Assembly: GCA_009781495.1 (NCBI GenBank)
Contig: WQYA01000004.1
Coordinates: 23,713 to 87,712, forward strand
Origin: Cystobacterineae bacterium
GTDB lineage: Bacteria; Myxococcota; Myxococcia; Myxococcales; Myxococcaceae
Reading direction: 5' to 3'
DNA: 64,000 bases
This document shows, in pieces, positions 8,033-16,605 of this stretch. The notes below the pieces were generated by a model, which searched no databases, was not told where the DNA came from, and was given only the letters and a program-made list of their open reading frames with translations. Each line of letters starts with the position of its first letter. Position 1 is the first letter of the stretch. The translations under genes and the position numbers were made by a program.

Positions 8033-8251
8033 AATGCAAAGTGTGGCAAACTCGCAACCCATAGCCCACTGCGGCTGCGCATGTTGCACGCTCTGGCTGC
8101 AGGTGAAAAATATCTGGGCAGGCTGGCGCGCATTTGTGGCACGCACGGAAGCACCGTTTCTCAGCACCTCGCCTTGCTGAAGGCGTCAGGGTGGGTAGAG
8201 CACAGGGAAAGGAGCCTGCCAAACTTCTATCGCTACCCCGTTTCCGCCAAA
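8033..8251 (+). pseudogene. ArsR-type winged-helix regulator relic
   Basis: Codons 8033-8245 encode a recognisable ArsR-like winged helix: SPLRLRMLHALAAGEKYLGR, then HGSTVSQHLALLKASGWVEH and a wing ending FYRYPVS. No ATG, GTG or TTG with a ribosome-binding site opens the frame near the domain; the only in-frame ATG is at 7826, across the palindromic repeat. The frame runs on antisense into the DUF4377 gene. It therefore looks like a domain relic, although a short functional regulator with an unusual start cannot be excluded. Confidence 0.5.
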
Positions 8252-8258
8252 CCGCCCG

Positions 8259-8894
8259 TTAGAGGCTGGTTATTTTTTGCGTTTCAAGCAAAACATATCG
8301 CACCCAATAGGGTGTTGCTTGTATTATTTTTTTGACACGCAATGTGTATTCAAACCCATGCTCATAATCAAAACCCTCTATTTCTTTCAATACCAACCAA
8401 TTGTTTGAGTTTGTGTCTTTGACATGCAATGCATCATAAACTTCTGGGCCTTCGTCTTCGTCCTTGGTGGAAAACTTCGGAGCGTATTTCACCAACTCTG
8501 ACGAGACAAACACCACCATCTCTTCCTCACTGTCTTCGGTGATTACTTTTTTCTTCCTGAGAGGACCTATAAATTGATATTTAATAGAAGAAACGTCCAG
8601 TGGTGGATTCGACATCCATACTTTCTTTGCCTTGAAAGTATATTCATATCCTCTTTCATAGTCGAAATCGAACCCTTCTGTAATTATATCCACTAAAAGC
8701 TGTTTTTGATTGTCATCCGTATCGGAAAAAACCAATGCATCTATCACAATGTCACTCAACCAAGGCGTCCCATAACCTGTTTCGGGATATATTGTCACTT
8801 CGACAATCTTTGTTTTGTCGTTGTCCTTATCAGGACAACCAAGAAAGCTCATACATAAAAAAGCCAACCCCAAAAATGAATATTTTCTTTTCAT
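8259..8894 (-). CDS. Lipoprotein with two DUF4377 domains
   Basis: A 211-residue protein. The leader MKRKYSFLGLAFLCMSFLGC ends in a good lipobox. Two halves repeat the DUF4377 pattern: the first (about 55-110) has ITEGFDFDYERGYEYTFKAK and the second (about 160-205) has EIEGFDYEHGFEYTLRVKK. Each is followed by a Pro-rich turn and a strand ending in Tyr. DUF4377 is a short domain of lipoproteins and heat-shock-type HslJ neighbours; its function is unknown. The start at 8894 is preferred over the ATG at 8906 because GGATGG precedes it and the leader is then canonical. It probably sits in the outer or inner membrane facing the periplasm. Confidence 0.75.
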   Translation of the reverse strand: MKRKYSFLGLAFLCMSFLGCPDKDNDKTKIVEVTIYPETGYGTPWLSDIVIDALVFSDTDDNQKQLLVDIITEGFDFDYERGYEYTFKAKKVWMSNPPLDVSSIKYQFIGPLRKKKVITEDSEEEMVVFVSSELVKYAPKFSTKDEDEGPEVYDALHVKDTNSNNWLVLKEIEGFDYEHGFEYTLRVKKIIQATPYWVRYVLLETQKITSL

Positions 8895-9122
8895 TTTACC
8901 ATCCATTTTGCGTGTCTGTTCTGTTGTCGCCTAGGGCGGCAGAACGACTTATAATAGCTTATGACAACAACATAAACCTAAAACACTGCTCTATACGCCT
9001 AGATCAATTCTCTCACGAAGAAAAAAATGTCTCACAAATTATAGCATTTCTTTCATTCCAAAACAATCTCTCCTGGACAATGGACACTTTTGTTGTCAGT
9101 TTTAGCGATAACTTTGCAAAAG

Positions 9123-9608
9123 TTACACTGTCGGCGTGCGTGTCACCCACTTTTCCAAATAGACGAGTCGAAGCGTGGGACGGCCAGCTTCTTCTTTGAA
9201 GCGCACATAGCCGCATCTTTCATAAAGCGCTAGGTTTTTTATACTTTTATGGCCTGTGTGCAACTCAAACCTGGGGCTGGGAAAAGCATTTTCGGCCGCT
9301 TCCAAAAGCCGTTTTCCCAGGCCTTGGTTTTGGTGCTCAGGGGCCACAATCAGCTTGTGGATATAGGTGGTGTCGTTTTCTGCATAGGCACGAACGGAAC
9401 CGATGAGCTTGCCTGCTTCGTCTAGGGCTTTGAAAACCACACTCCGGGCACACTCCTGGCGCAACTCCTCCAAGGTTTGCCGGAGCGGTTGAATGCCAAA
9501 GTCCTCATAAATGCGTGCCTCACTTTGGTAGGCCAGGCGCTGCAAAGCAAGGATGGCTTCCAAATCCGCCGGCGTGGCTTTTGTCAAAATAACGTTTTTC
9601 TTTTGCAT
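9123..9608 (-). CDS. GNAT-family N-acetyltransferase
   Basis: A 161-residue protein of normal GNAT length. Motif A is clear (VAPEHQNQGLGKRLLEAAEN, the Q-x-x-G-x-G acetyl-CoA loop), preceded by the strand YIHKLI and followed by motif B (LALYERCGYVRFKEE). It should transfer an acetyl group from acetyl-CoA to an amine of a small molecule or protein N-terminus; the substrate cannot be told. It stands alone between the DUF4377 lipoprotein gene and a repeat-rich gap. It starts at an ATG (MQKKNVILTKATPADL) with no strong ribosome-binding site. Confidence 0.85.
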   Translation of the reverse strand: MQKKNVILTKATPADLEAILALQRLAYQSEARIYEDFGIQPLRQTLEELRQECARSVVFKALDEAGKLIGSVRAYAENDTTYIHKLIVAPEHQNQGLGKRLLEAAENAFPSPRFELHTGHKSIKNLALYERCGYVRFKEEAGRPTLRLVYLEKWVTRTPTV

Positions 9609-9839
9609 GCAACTTTTGCTCCCCTGGCTTTTGTAAAATACCTTTTAGCCGCCCAGCTTCTGTTTGAGAATGTATTCTTCATCGACGCCTGGGGTGTGTT
9701 TGCCGGCCGCTGCGGATAAGGAAGGGAGACGCTAGCCCAAAACATAGGGGGGTAATTTGGGGGGTAATCCAAAAAAGGATACTAGAAAATTTTCTGTTAA
9801 ATGAGTCGCCTAAGCCATCCATTCTATAACTGGAGGGCG

Positions 9840-9976
9840 GATGCCGAACAGCGATAAGCCCGCTATGCCGCCAATAAGTTGTGCGAGGATTCATAAGAGC
9901 CTGGCCGCAGTGCTCGTGCCTTTTGAGCACGCACCGGCAGGAGGACGCCAGCCACGAAGTAGATTAAACTGCTCTA
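9840..9976 (-). pseudogene. Truncated duplicate of the membrane-protein gene at 417-791
   Basis: Bases 9840-9976 align with 624-784 at high identity (shared runs such as CTGGCCGCAG and TGCCTTTTGAGCACGC). They cover the start region and first ~50 codons of that gene in the same orientation. The copy has small deletions in the first membrane segment and a TGA where the intact gene has CGA, so it cannot encode the protein. Its left end abuts unrelated sequence and its right end runs into the MITE-like element. Confidence 0.8.
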
Positions 9977-10103
9977 GACCGGTTCCACTTTGACACTTTC
10001 TCTTCGTTGGACTCGTTTTTGCTCAGCTGAAGCCCACTTAAGTGCACTCCCTTCACAAAAGCCTCGTCCGCGCCAAGCTCATTTCAACTTTGAACCGGTC
10101 TAG
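9974..10103. mobile_element. 130-bp MITE-like element with 12-bp terminal inverted repeats
   Basis: CTAGACCGGTTC (9974-9985) and GAACCGGTCTAG (10092-10103) are perfect 12-bp terminal inverted repeats bounding a non-coding 130-bp segment. A third copy of the end (CTAGACCGGTT) lies at 4245-4255 and is followed by sequence resembling one end of this element. No transposase gene is nearby. No clear target-site duplication is visible beyond the CTAG included in the repeats. It could also be a recombined attachment-like site. Confidence 0.45.
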
Positions 10104-10127
10104 CCCCCCACACGGAGGGTATCTCTT

Positions 10128-10595
10128 TTAGCCTCCTAATTGGTAGACCGTCTCTTCCAGGCCATCTTGCATGCTGGCTTGGGTAAGTCCCGAGAGCACA
10201 TCCGCATTTTTGAAAAATCTGTCGGTGATGGATTTGTTCTCGTCCTTGAGGAAAAACTGGCAGGCATCGCGCAAGGCTTTGGGGGCGCCTGCATCGTTCG
10301 CAAGCGTGGTGAGCCTGCCCTTGAGAATGCTGTTGTTGCCCTCCCCGGCAGCCAAGTTAAAATTCTTCTGCAGCTGGCCGACGGCGCCTTGAAGCCCTTT
10401 CAGCGCTGAAAAATGTGGGGATTTGGATGATATATTTACCGATGCCGCACCCCCTTCAAACGTATCCGCTTGAAGGTTGGGAGTTGTAGGCTTGGATAAA
10501 CTGCCCACCCCACTTGCTTCCTTGTTGACAGCGTTGGGAACATTGTTGGTTAATTGCATGCCTACATTGAGGTTGCCAGCTTGAAAAACTTTCAT
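10128..10595 (-). CDS. Orphan soluble protein, unknown function
   Basis: A 155-residue protein starting MKVFQAGNLNVGMQLTNN. The first ~60 residues are Asn/Ser/Thr-rich and probably disordered. The rest is helical (ALKGLQGAVGQLQKNFNLAA; ALRDACQFFLKDENKSITDR). No signal peptide, membrane segment or catalytic motif is present. A flexible polar N-terminus followed by helices is seen in some secreted effectors, but nothing here proves export. A GTG at 10607 is an alternative start. An AT-rich gap (10596-10807) separates it from the divergent transporter gene. Confidence 0.55.
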   Translation of the reverse strand: MKVFQAGNLNVGMQLTNNVPNAVNKEASGVGSLSKPTTPNLQADTFEGGAASVNISSKSPHFSALKGLQGAVGQLQKNFNLAAGEGNNSILKGRLTTLANDAGAPKALRDACQFFLKDENKSITDRFFKNADVLSGLTQASMQDGLEETVYQLGG

Positions 10596-10807
10596 GATTT
10601 CAAACACCTAGAGAGAATATGAGGGTTGAATGCCTACCTGCCAACAGCCCTTAGCAACACCTACCCAAGAATACCTCTCTTGGATTATCCATTTTTCAGA
10701 GCAAAAGTTGCTCAACCTTCCTAAAAAAAGTGTAAATTTTATAATATATTGAAAATATTAGGGGTTATTTTTTAGCAAAGAAAACATTTTACGGCGGACG
10801 CAAAGCT

Positions 10808-11887
10808 ATGGTGCGCTCTATCCCTCTATCATCAACGGGAAGTCAACTCATAGAAGGTATGCATACAAACCCGCGTTTTTGGCTTATTTCCGCCTATTCC
10901 TTGGCGCATTTTCTGGTTGATTTTGCCTGTGCCTTTGGGGTGTTCCGCAACATTCTCCAAACGCCGGACGCGCATTTTTGCGTGTTGCTCTATAATTTCT
11001 GCGCTTTCGCCATGCAAATGCCGCTGGGCATTTTGGCCGACAAGTGGAACCGCAACGCCTTGCTGGCCATTTTCGGCTGCCTCCTCGTGGGCATGGCCTA
11101 TGGTTTTTCGTCCATACCCCTTGTGGCCGTCGTTGTCGCCGGAATGGGCAATGCCCTGTTTCACATAGGCGGCGGCGTGGACGTGCTGAATGTCAGCGAG
11201 AAGAAGCTGGCCGCTTTGGGCGTGTTTGTTTCGCCCGGCGCCTTTGGCATTTATTTGGGGGCCCTATTGGGCAGGGGGAATGCGTTGTCGAGTCTTCCCA
11301 TTCTGCTGGCGCTTGTTGGGGTGGCCGGCTTCATTTTCATGGCCCACAGAATGCAGGGCGGCGCCTATCCGAAGAATGCTGCTTTTTCGTTGGACAACGC
11401 GCGCGCTTCCAAAATGCTTTTGGCCGCTGTCTGTTTGTTTCTGGTTGTAGGCCTACGTTCCTATGTGGGGCTTAGCCTAAATTTTCCGTGGAAGGGCATA
11501 GGCCATTGGGGGGTGGCCCTGGTATGCGCCGTGGTTTTAGGGAAGACGGCCGGTGGTTTTTTGGCAGACAGCTTGGGCATGGGGAGGACGCTCTTCTTCT
11601 CTTTGTCCCTGGCCGCGCTGTTGTTCCTCTTCCCCCAAACACCGCTTTTAGGAGTTGTAGCGGTATTGCTGTTTAATATGACCATGCCCCTCACGCTGTT
11701 CCTCATGGCCAAACTTTTTCCGGGCGCAAAAGGCTTCTCCTTTGGTTTGCTGACTTTTGCTTTGTTTCTCGGTTTTTTGCCCATACACCTGGGCCTGCCC
11801 TCCCCCACTGCGGGCTGGCCTTTCGCTTTGGCGACGGCCCTCTCCTTGGCGCTCCTCGCCCTCGCATGGAGAAACGCAAAAGCATGA
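10808..11887 (+). CDS. MFS-type membrane transporter
   Basis: A 359-residue protein with about ten to twelve hydrophobic segments. The MFS signature loop between segments 2 and 3 is visible as GILADKWNRNALL, with a related loop GFLADSLGMGRTL in the second half, as expected from the internal duplication of this superfamily. At 359 residues it is shorter than the usual ~400. The substrate is unknown; fosmidomycin-resistance-type carriers are a loose comparison. It is the first gene of a three-gene operon: its TGA overlaps the ATG of the next gene. The upstream region (10700-10800) is strongly AT-rich and probably contains divergent promoters. Confidence 0.75.
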   Translation: MVRSIPLSSTGSQLIEGMHTNPRFWLISAYSLAHFLVDFACAFGVFRNILQTPDAHFCVLLYNFCAFAMQMPLGILADKWNRNALLAIFGCLLVGMAYGFSSIPLVAVVVAGMGNALFHIGGGVDVLNVSEKKLAALGVFVSPGAFGIYLGALLGRGNALSSLPILLALVGVAGFIFMAHRMQGGAYPKNAAFSLDNARASKMLLAAVCLFLVVGLRSYVGLSLNFPWKGIGHWGVALVCAVVLGKTAGGFLADSLGMGRTLFFSLSLAALLFLFPQTPLLGVVAVLLFNMTMPLTLFLMAKLFPGAKGFSFGLLTFALFLGFLPIHLGLPSPTAGWPFALATALSLALLALAWRNAKA

Positions 11888-12222
11888 CTACGCCCCTTTT
11901 GGCCGCTCTGGGCATTTCTCTTGTGGCGACACTTGTGTTGGAAGCCGGTTTTTTCTGGCTTGTGGGCAAGCGTCACTTGGGGGACTTGCGTTTGCTTGTG
12001 CTGGTGAATGTGCTGACCAACCCTATGGTGGTATTGTTATATTGGCTGGCACGTTTATATACGGAGTTTAACCCTATTTTATGGCTGGAGCTTTTTGCCA
12101 TTATCACCGAGGGGTGCTACTATAAAAAATATGGGAGGGAGTTTCAAAAGCCCTTTTTATTTTCTGCAGCTGCGAATGCTTTTTCATTTGGTATGGGCGT
12201 TTTGTTTCAACGCCTTTTCTAG
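11884..12222 (+). CDS. Small integral membrane protein with LTNP motif
   Basis: A 112-residue protein with about four hydrophobic segments. The ATG at 11884 overlaps the TGA of the MFS gene (ATGA); an earlier in-frame ATG at 11866 is possible. Two polar patches stand out within the membrane region, VLTNPMVV and ELFAIITEGCYYKK; similar Asn-Pro and Glu patches recur in unclassified small membrane proteins, but no named family is claimed. Coupled translation suggests it works with the MFS carrier or with the small surface protein encoded next. Confidence 0.65.
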   Translation: MTTPLLAALGISLVATLVLEAGFFWLVGKRHLGDLRLLVLVNVLTNPMVVLLYWLARLYTEFNPILWLELFAIITEGCYYKKYGREFQKPFLFSAAANAFSFGMGVLFQRLF

Positions 12223-12235
12223 GAGGTTTGGCGCT

Positions 12236-12454
12236 ATGAAACGTTTTAGAATGCTTTTGCTGGCCAGTTTTCTGCTGGCGCCTTTCTCGGTGGTTTATGC
12301 TGACGTTGTTAGCGAGCCCCCCTCCAAGGAGGAAAGCAGCAACGAGCAGTCCTGCAGGACAACCGGCGGACCTTCCCTTTTGGTTGCCTTGGCAACAGCA
12401 AGCACCGCCCTGCTCATAGGGACATTTGCGAAGCGGAAAAAAAACGACGCATAG
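12236..12454 (+). CDS. Mini secreted protein with C-terminal anchor
   Basis: A 72-residue protein starting at the ATG at 12236, nine bases after a perfect AGGAGG (12221-12226). It has a signal peptide (MKRFRMLLLASFLLAPFSVV, then YA before the cut), only about 20 mature polar residues (EEDS-rich), a Cys (NEQSCRTTGG), a hydrophobic helix and the basic end AKRKKNDA. Cys, helix, basic tail is the layout of MYXO-CTERM-like sorting signals, so almost the whole mature protein is a sorting or anchor unit. It is third in the MFS operon. Function unknown. Confidence 0.65.
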   Translation: MKRFRMLLLASFLLAPFSVVYADVVSEPPSKEESSNEQSCRTTGGPSLLVALATASTALLIGTFAKRKKNDA

Positions 12455-13019
12455 GCTCTTTCCCTCCCGTGGAAATTCCCCTCCGGGAGGGGGCTGTTTC
12501 CCCCTGCAGCGGGCTTGCATAAAAAATTCCCCTCCACTTCATGAGTCGTGAAAACTTCGCTTTCCTGCCTCATCCGTTCCACTCCGTTCCGCCTCCCGGC
12601 GAGTTGGTTTCTTTTCCGTAACTCGCCCCCACCCAAGCGCTGTTTTCCTTCACGGCACCCGTGGGGCAGCAATCCCGAAGGGGCGCTCAAGAAACCCACT
12701 CTGCGAGGCGGCTACCCTCCACCCTTTGGCCTCCCTGCTCTGCCCATTAAGCAGGCCGTACACCCCCCTGCTTAGGTATTGGGTCCTGACACAAGGTGAT
12801 ATGTTTGTATACGGTACGCTGGGTTCATAAGTGTGGGTTGTTTGTGGACAGCTGCATTGAAAAATAAGCGGCTTTCTCAACAAAAACTTGCATTCTAGGG
12901 GCCCAGTGGCAAAACACTCCGCGCTTCAGCGGACCCCCTCAACAGCTTTGCTCGCATGCAGGAAGCTGTGTGTTAAAATATTTTCAAAACATTTTCACAA
13001 TTCTTATGAGGCTAGAGAA
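12455..13019. other. Intergenic region with hairpins before nifJ
   Basis: No gene is supported. CCCTCCCG (12462-12469) pairs with CGGGAGGG (12484-12491) just after the mini-protein gene, a likely transcript end without a T-run. GGCGAGTT (12598-12605) pairs with AACTCGCC (12620-12627). Similar GGCGAGT-containing sequence recurs at the right end of the window near 63956. The last ~240 bases carry the presumed nifJ promoter. Confidence 0.45.
12786..12813 (+). promoter_or_regulatory. Candidate sigma-70-type promoter of nifJ
   Basis: CTGACA (12786-12791, five of six matches to TTGACA) and TATACG (12808-12813, four of six to TATAAT) are 16 bases apart, giving a leader of about 200 bases before the nifJ ATG. 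The match is by eye only. Confidence 0.3.
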
Positions 13020-16000
13020 ATGAGTATTTCAAGCGTCACCATCGACGCCAATGAAGCCGTTGCGTCGGTTGCCCATCGGCTCTCTGAGGTTATCGCCATC
13101 TACCCCATTACCCCTTCCTCCTCTATGGGGGAGCTTGCGGACGAATGGTCCGCCGCCGGGAAGAAAAACATTTGGGGACAAGTCCCCTCTGTGGCCCAAT
13201 TCCAGTCCGAAGGCGGCGCTGCCGGCGCTGCGCACGGCGCTTTGCAGGCGGGGGCGCTGTGCACGACGTTTACGGCTTCGCAGGGCCTTCTTCTCATGGT
13301 TCCCAACCTCTATAAAATCGCCGGCGAGTTGACGCCCTTCTGCATGCATGTTGCCGCCCGCAGCCTCGCCACCCATGCCCTCTCCATTTTCGGCGACCAC
13401 TCCGACGTCATGGCCTGCCGCCAAACCGGCTTTGCCATGCTGTGCTCCAGCTCCGTGCAACAAGCCCAGGACTTTGCCGCCATCGCCCACGTGGCCAGCC
13501 TCAAAACCCGCGTGCCCTTCCTCCACTTCTTCGACGGCTTTCGCACCTCCCATGAGGTGGCCAAAATTGTTCCGCTGCCGGACGAGGTGCTGCTGAAGCT
13601 GATGCCGGAGCAGGAAATTGCCGCCTTCCGCAAACACGCGCTCACGCCGGATGCGCCCCTCATCCGCGGCACGGCGCAAAACCCCGACACCTTCTTCCAA
13701 GCGCGTGAGGCCGTTAACCACTTCTATGAGGCTTGCCCCAACACCGTCCAGGAAACCATGGACGCTTTCGCGAAGCTGACAGGACGCCATTATAAACTCT
13801 TCCAATATGAGGGGGACGCTGAGGCGGAGCGCGTCATCGTCGTTATGGGCTCCGGCGCAGAGTCCACGCATGAAATGGTGGACTGGCTGCGCGCTAGAGG
13901 CGAGCGCGTCGGCGTCCTCAAAGTCCACCTCTACCGGCCCCTGGACGCCAAGGCCCTCCTCCAGGCCCTCCCCAAAACCACCCGCGCCCTTGCTGTCCTG
14001 GACAGGACGAAGGAGCCGGGCGCACTCGGGGAGCCCCTCTGGCAGGACGTGCTGGCCGCACTCGCCGAAAACCCCGACATCCTCCCCCAAACCCCTCGCC
14101 TCATCGGCGGACGCTTTGGTTTGTCTTCCAAGGAATATACGCCGGCCATGGCCAAGGCCGTTTTTGACGAGCTTCAAAAGGAAACGCCCAAAAACCACTT
14201 CACCGTCGGCATTTTTGACGACGTGACGCACCACTCTTTGCCCTTTGACGCTTCTTTGGACATTGAGCCGAAGGAAGTCGTGCGCGCCATGTTTTTTGGA
14301 CTGGGCTCCGACGGCACCGTCGGCAGCAATAAAAATTCTATTAAAATTATCGGCGACGGCACCCCCTTCTTCGCCCAGGCTTATTTTGTTTATGACTCCA
14401 AAAAGTCGGGGGCTGTTACCATTTCACATTTGCGCTTTGGGCCTAAGCCCATACGCTCGTCCTATCTCATCGGTCAGGCCAATTTCGTCGCTTGTCATGC
14501 GCCTCAACTCATGGAGAAACTCGACGTGCTGGGCAAGGCCGCTGTGGGCGCCAGCTTCTTGCTGAATACACATTGGGGCCCGGAGGAAATTTGGGACAAG
14601 CTGCCTGTGGAAGTCCAACAACAACTTATTCAAAAACAACTTAAGTTTTATGTCATCGACGGCTTCAAAGTCGCTGCCGAGGCCGGGCTTGACAAACGCA
14701 TCAGCACCGTCATGCAGTCCTGCTTCTTCGCCCTCTCGGGCGTCCTCCCCAGAGAAGAGGCCATTGCGGCTATGAAGCATGCCGTGCGCAAAACCTATGG
14801 CAAACGCGGAGAGCATGTCGTCCTCAAAAACTTCGCCGCTATAGACGCTTCGCTGGCGCACCTCTATGAGGTAAAAGTACCCTCCCACACCACCACCTCC
14901 CGAAAAAAGCCCCCTGCTGTCCCCCCCGAAGCCCCCCCCTTCGTCCAAAAAGTGACGGCGGCCATGCTGGCCGGCGACGGAGACTTGCTGCCCGTCAGCG
15001 CCTTCCCCGTCGACGGGACTTGGCCCACGGGCACAACCCGCTGGGAGAAACGCGCCATCGCCTTGGAAATACCCATTTGGGAGCCGGGCCTCTGCATTCA
15101 ATGCAACAAGTGCGCCCTCGTCTGCCCCCATGCGGCCATACGCGTCAAAGCCTATGGGGCGGAGCGCAATACGCAGGCGCCCTCCAGTTTCCGCAGCCAG
15201 GACTATAAGGGCAACGAGTTGGGCAAAGCCGAAAACGGCCAGCCTTGGAAATATGTCGTCCAGGTGGCGCCGGACGACTGCACCGGTTGCAGCATTTGCG
15301 TCGCCGTCTGCCCCGCCAAGGACAAGGCCAACCCCCAACGCAAGGCCCTCAACATGCAGCCCGTGGAACAACACCGCGAGGCGGAGCAGGAAAATTTCAA
15401 ATTCTTCCTCGACATTCCGCCTTTCGAGCGCAGCCGCGTGCGTTTGGACGTCAAAGGCTCCCAATTCTTTGAGCCTCTCTTCGAGTTTTCAGGCGCCTGC
15501 ACGGGCTGCGGTGAAACTCCCTATGTCAAACTGCTCAGCCAAATGTTTGGCGACCGCGCCCTCATCGCCAATGCGACGGGATGCTCCTCCATTTATGGGG
15601 CCAACCTTCCCACCTCGCCCTATTGTACCAATGCGCAGGGACGGGGGCCGGCTTGGTCCAACTCCTTGTTTGAGGACAATGCCGAATTCGGCGCAGGCAT
15701 GCGTCTGGCTTTGGATGCACGCGCGGAGCAGGCGCGCGCTTTGCTCGTCGCCCTCAAGGACAAGTTGGGAGACGCCCTCGTCGACGCTCTGCTGAAGGCC
15801 CCACAAAACAACGAGGCCGAAATCCAACAGCAGCGCTGCCACGTCGCGGAACTCAAAAAACGGTTGCCCGCCATGGAAGGGCCTTTGGCACGGCGTTTGG
15901 AGCTTTTGGCGGATGCGCTGGTGAAAAAGTCCCTGTGGATATTGGGGGGAGACGGGTGGGCTTATGACATCGGCTATGGTGGGGTGGACCACATCCTCGC

Positions 16001-16586
16001 CTCCACCCTGGACGTCAACATTCTCGTCCTCGACACCGAAGTCTATTCCAATACGGGCGGCCAACAGTCCAAAGCCACCCCCCTCGGCGCCGCCGCCAAA
16101 TTCGCCGCCGCCGGCAAAACCACCGCCAAAAAAGACTTGGGACTCATGGCGATGACTTATGGCACGGCCTATGTCGCCAGCGTGGCGCTGGGGGCGCGCG
16201 ACGCGCAAACGATTAAAGCTTTCCAGGAAGCCGAAAGCCACGCGGGGCCTTCTCTCATTGTCGCTTTGAGTCCTTGCATCGCCCACGGCTATGACTTGGC
16301 CAGCTCCCTGGAGCAGCAACGCCTGGCCGTTGAGGCCGGCGCCTGGCCGCTCTACCGCTATAATCCACAGCGACGCCAAACAGGCGAAAACCCCCTGCAA
16401 CTGGACAGCGGCGCTTTGAAGGCCTCCATGAGCGACTACCTCCAAAACGAAAACCGCTTCCGTGTTATTCAAGCGAGCCACCCGGAGCGCTATGCCCATT
16501 TCGCCACCCACGCCCAGGAACAAGCCACGCAGCGGCGCAAACTCTATGAGCACCTGGCGCAATTCGGAAAGGCCGACCCAAAGTAG
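13020..16586 (+). CDS. nifJ: Pyruvate:ferredoxin (flavodoxin) oxidoreductase
   Basis: A 1188-residue single-chain enzyme, the usual NifJ length. It converts pyruvate and CoA to acetyl-CoA and CO2 and passes electrons to ferredoxin or flavodoxin in the cytoplasm. Domains in order: N-terminal domain I with YPITPSSSMGE (about 28-38), CoA-binding and gamma domains, two [4Fe-4S] sites CIQCNKCALVCP (about 691) and CTGCSICVAVCP (about 754), the proximal cluster CTGCGETP (about 827), and the thiamine-diphosphate site GGDGWAYDIGYGG with NTGGQQSKATP. The start at 13020 gives MSISSVTIDANEAVASVAHR, typical of the family; upstream frame extension lacks a ribosome-binding site. It is monocistronic. It implies anaerobic or microaerobic pyruvate use. 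Confidence 0.95.
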   Translation: MSISSVTIDANEAVASVAHRLSEVIAIYPITPSSSMGELADEWSAAGKKNIWGQVPSVAQFQSEGGAAGAAHGALQAGALCTTFTASQGLLLMVPNLYKIAGELTPFCMHVAARSLATHALSIFGDHSDVMACRQTGFAMLCSSSVQQAQDFAAIAHVASLKTRVPFLHFFDGFRTSHEVAKIVPLPDEVLLKLMPEQEIAAFRKHALTPDAPLIRGTAQNPDTFFQAREAVNHFYEACPNTVQETMDAFAKLTGRHYKLFQYEGDAEAERVIVVMGSGAESTHEMVDWLRARGERVGVLKVHLYRPLDAKALLQALPKTTRALAVLDRTKEPGALGEPLWQDVLAALAENPDILPQTPRLIGGRFGLSSKEYTPAMAKAVFDELQKETPKNHFTVGIFDDVTHHSLPFDASLDIEPKEVVRAMFFGLGSDGTVGSNKNSIKIIGDGTPFFAQAYFVYDSKKSGAVTISHLRFGPKPIRSSYLIGQANFVACHAPQLMEKLDVLGKAAVGASFLLNTHWGPEEIWDKLPVEVQQQLIQKQLKFYVIDGFKVAAEAGLDKRISTVMQSCFFALSGVLPREEAIAAMKHAVRKTYGKRGEHVVLKNFAAIDASLAHLYEVKVPSHTTTSRKKPPAVPPEAPPFVQKVTAAMLAGDGDLLPVSAFPVDGTWPTGTTRWEKRAIALEIPIWEPGLCIQCNKCALVCPHAAIRVKAYGAERNTQAPSSFRSQDYKGNELGKAENGQPWKYVVQVAPDDCTGCSICVAVCPAKDKANPQRKALNMQPVEQHREAEQENFKFFLDIPPFERSRVRLDVKGSQFFEPLFEFSGACTGCGETPYVKLLSQMFGDRALIANATGCSSIYGANLPTSPYCTNAQGRGPAWSNSLFEDNAEFGAGMRLALDARAEQARALLVALKDKLGDALVDALLKAPQNNEAEIQQQRCHVAELKKRLPAMEGPLARRLELLADALVKKSLWILGGDGWAYDIGYGGVDHILASTLDVNILVLDTEVYSNTGGQQSKATPLGAAAKFAAAGKTTAKKDLGLMAMTYGTAYVASVALGARDAQTIKAFQEAESHAGPSLIVALSPCIAHGYDLASSLEQQRLAVEAGAWPLYRYNPQRRQTGENPLQLDSGALKASMSDYLQNENRFRVIQASHPERYAHFATHAQEQATQRRKLYEHLAQFGKADPK

Positions 16587-16605
16587 TGGGGCAGAGTTTT
16601 AAATA

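Noticed and set aside
7826..8335. A 169-residue protein spanning the palindromic repeat and the ArsR-like domain
   Set aside because: The first ~65 codons read through the repeat and give no protein-like sequence, and the end runs antisense into a gene; only the winged-helix part is credible.
13029..14234. Long leftward open frames opposite nifJ, and similar ones opposite the OmpA gene (25593-26894)
   Set aside because: Antisense shadows of strongly conserved genes.
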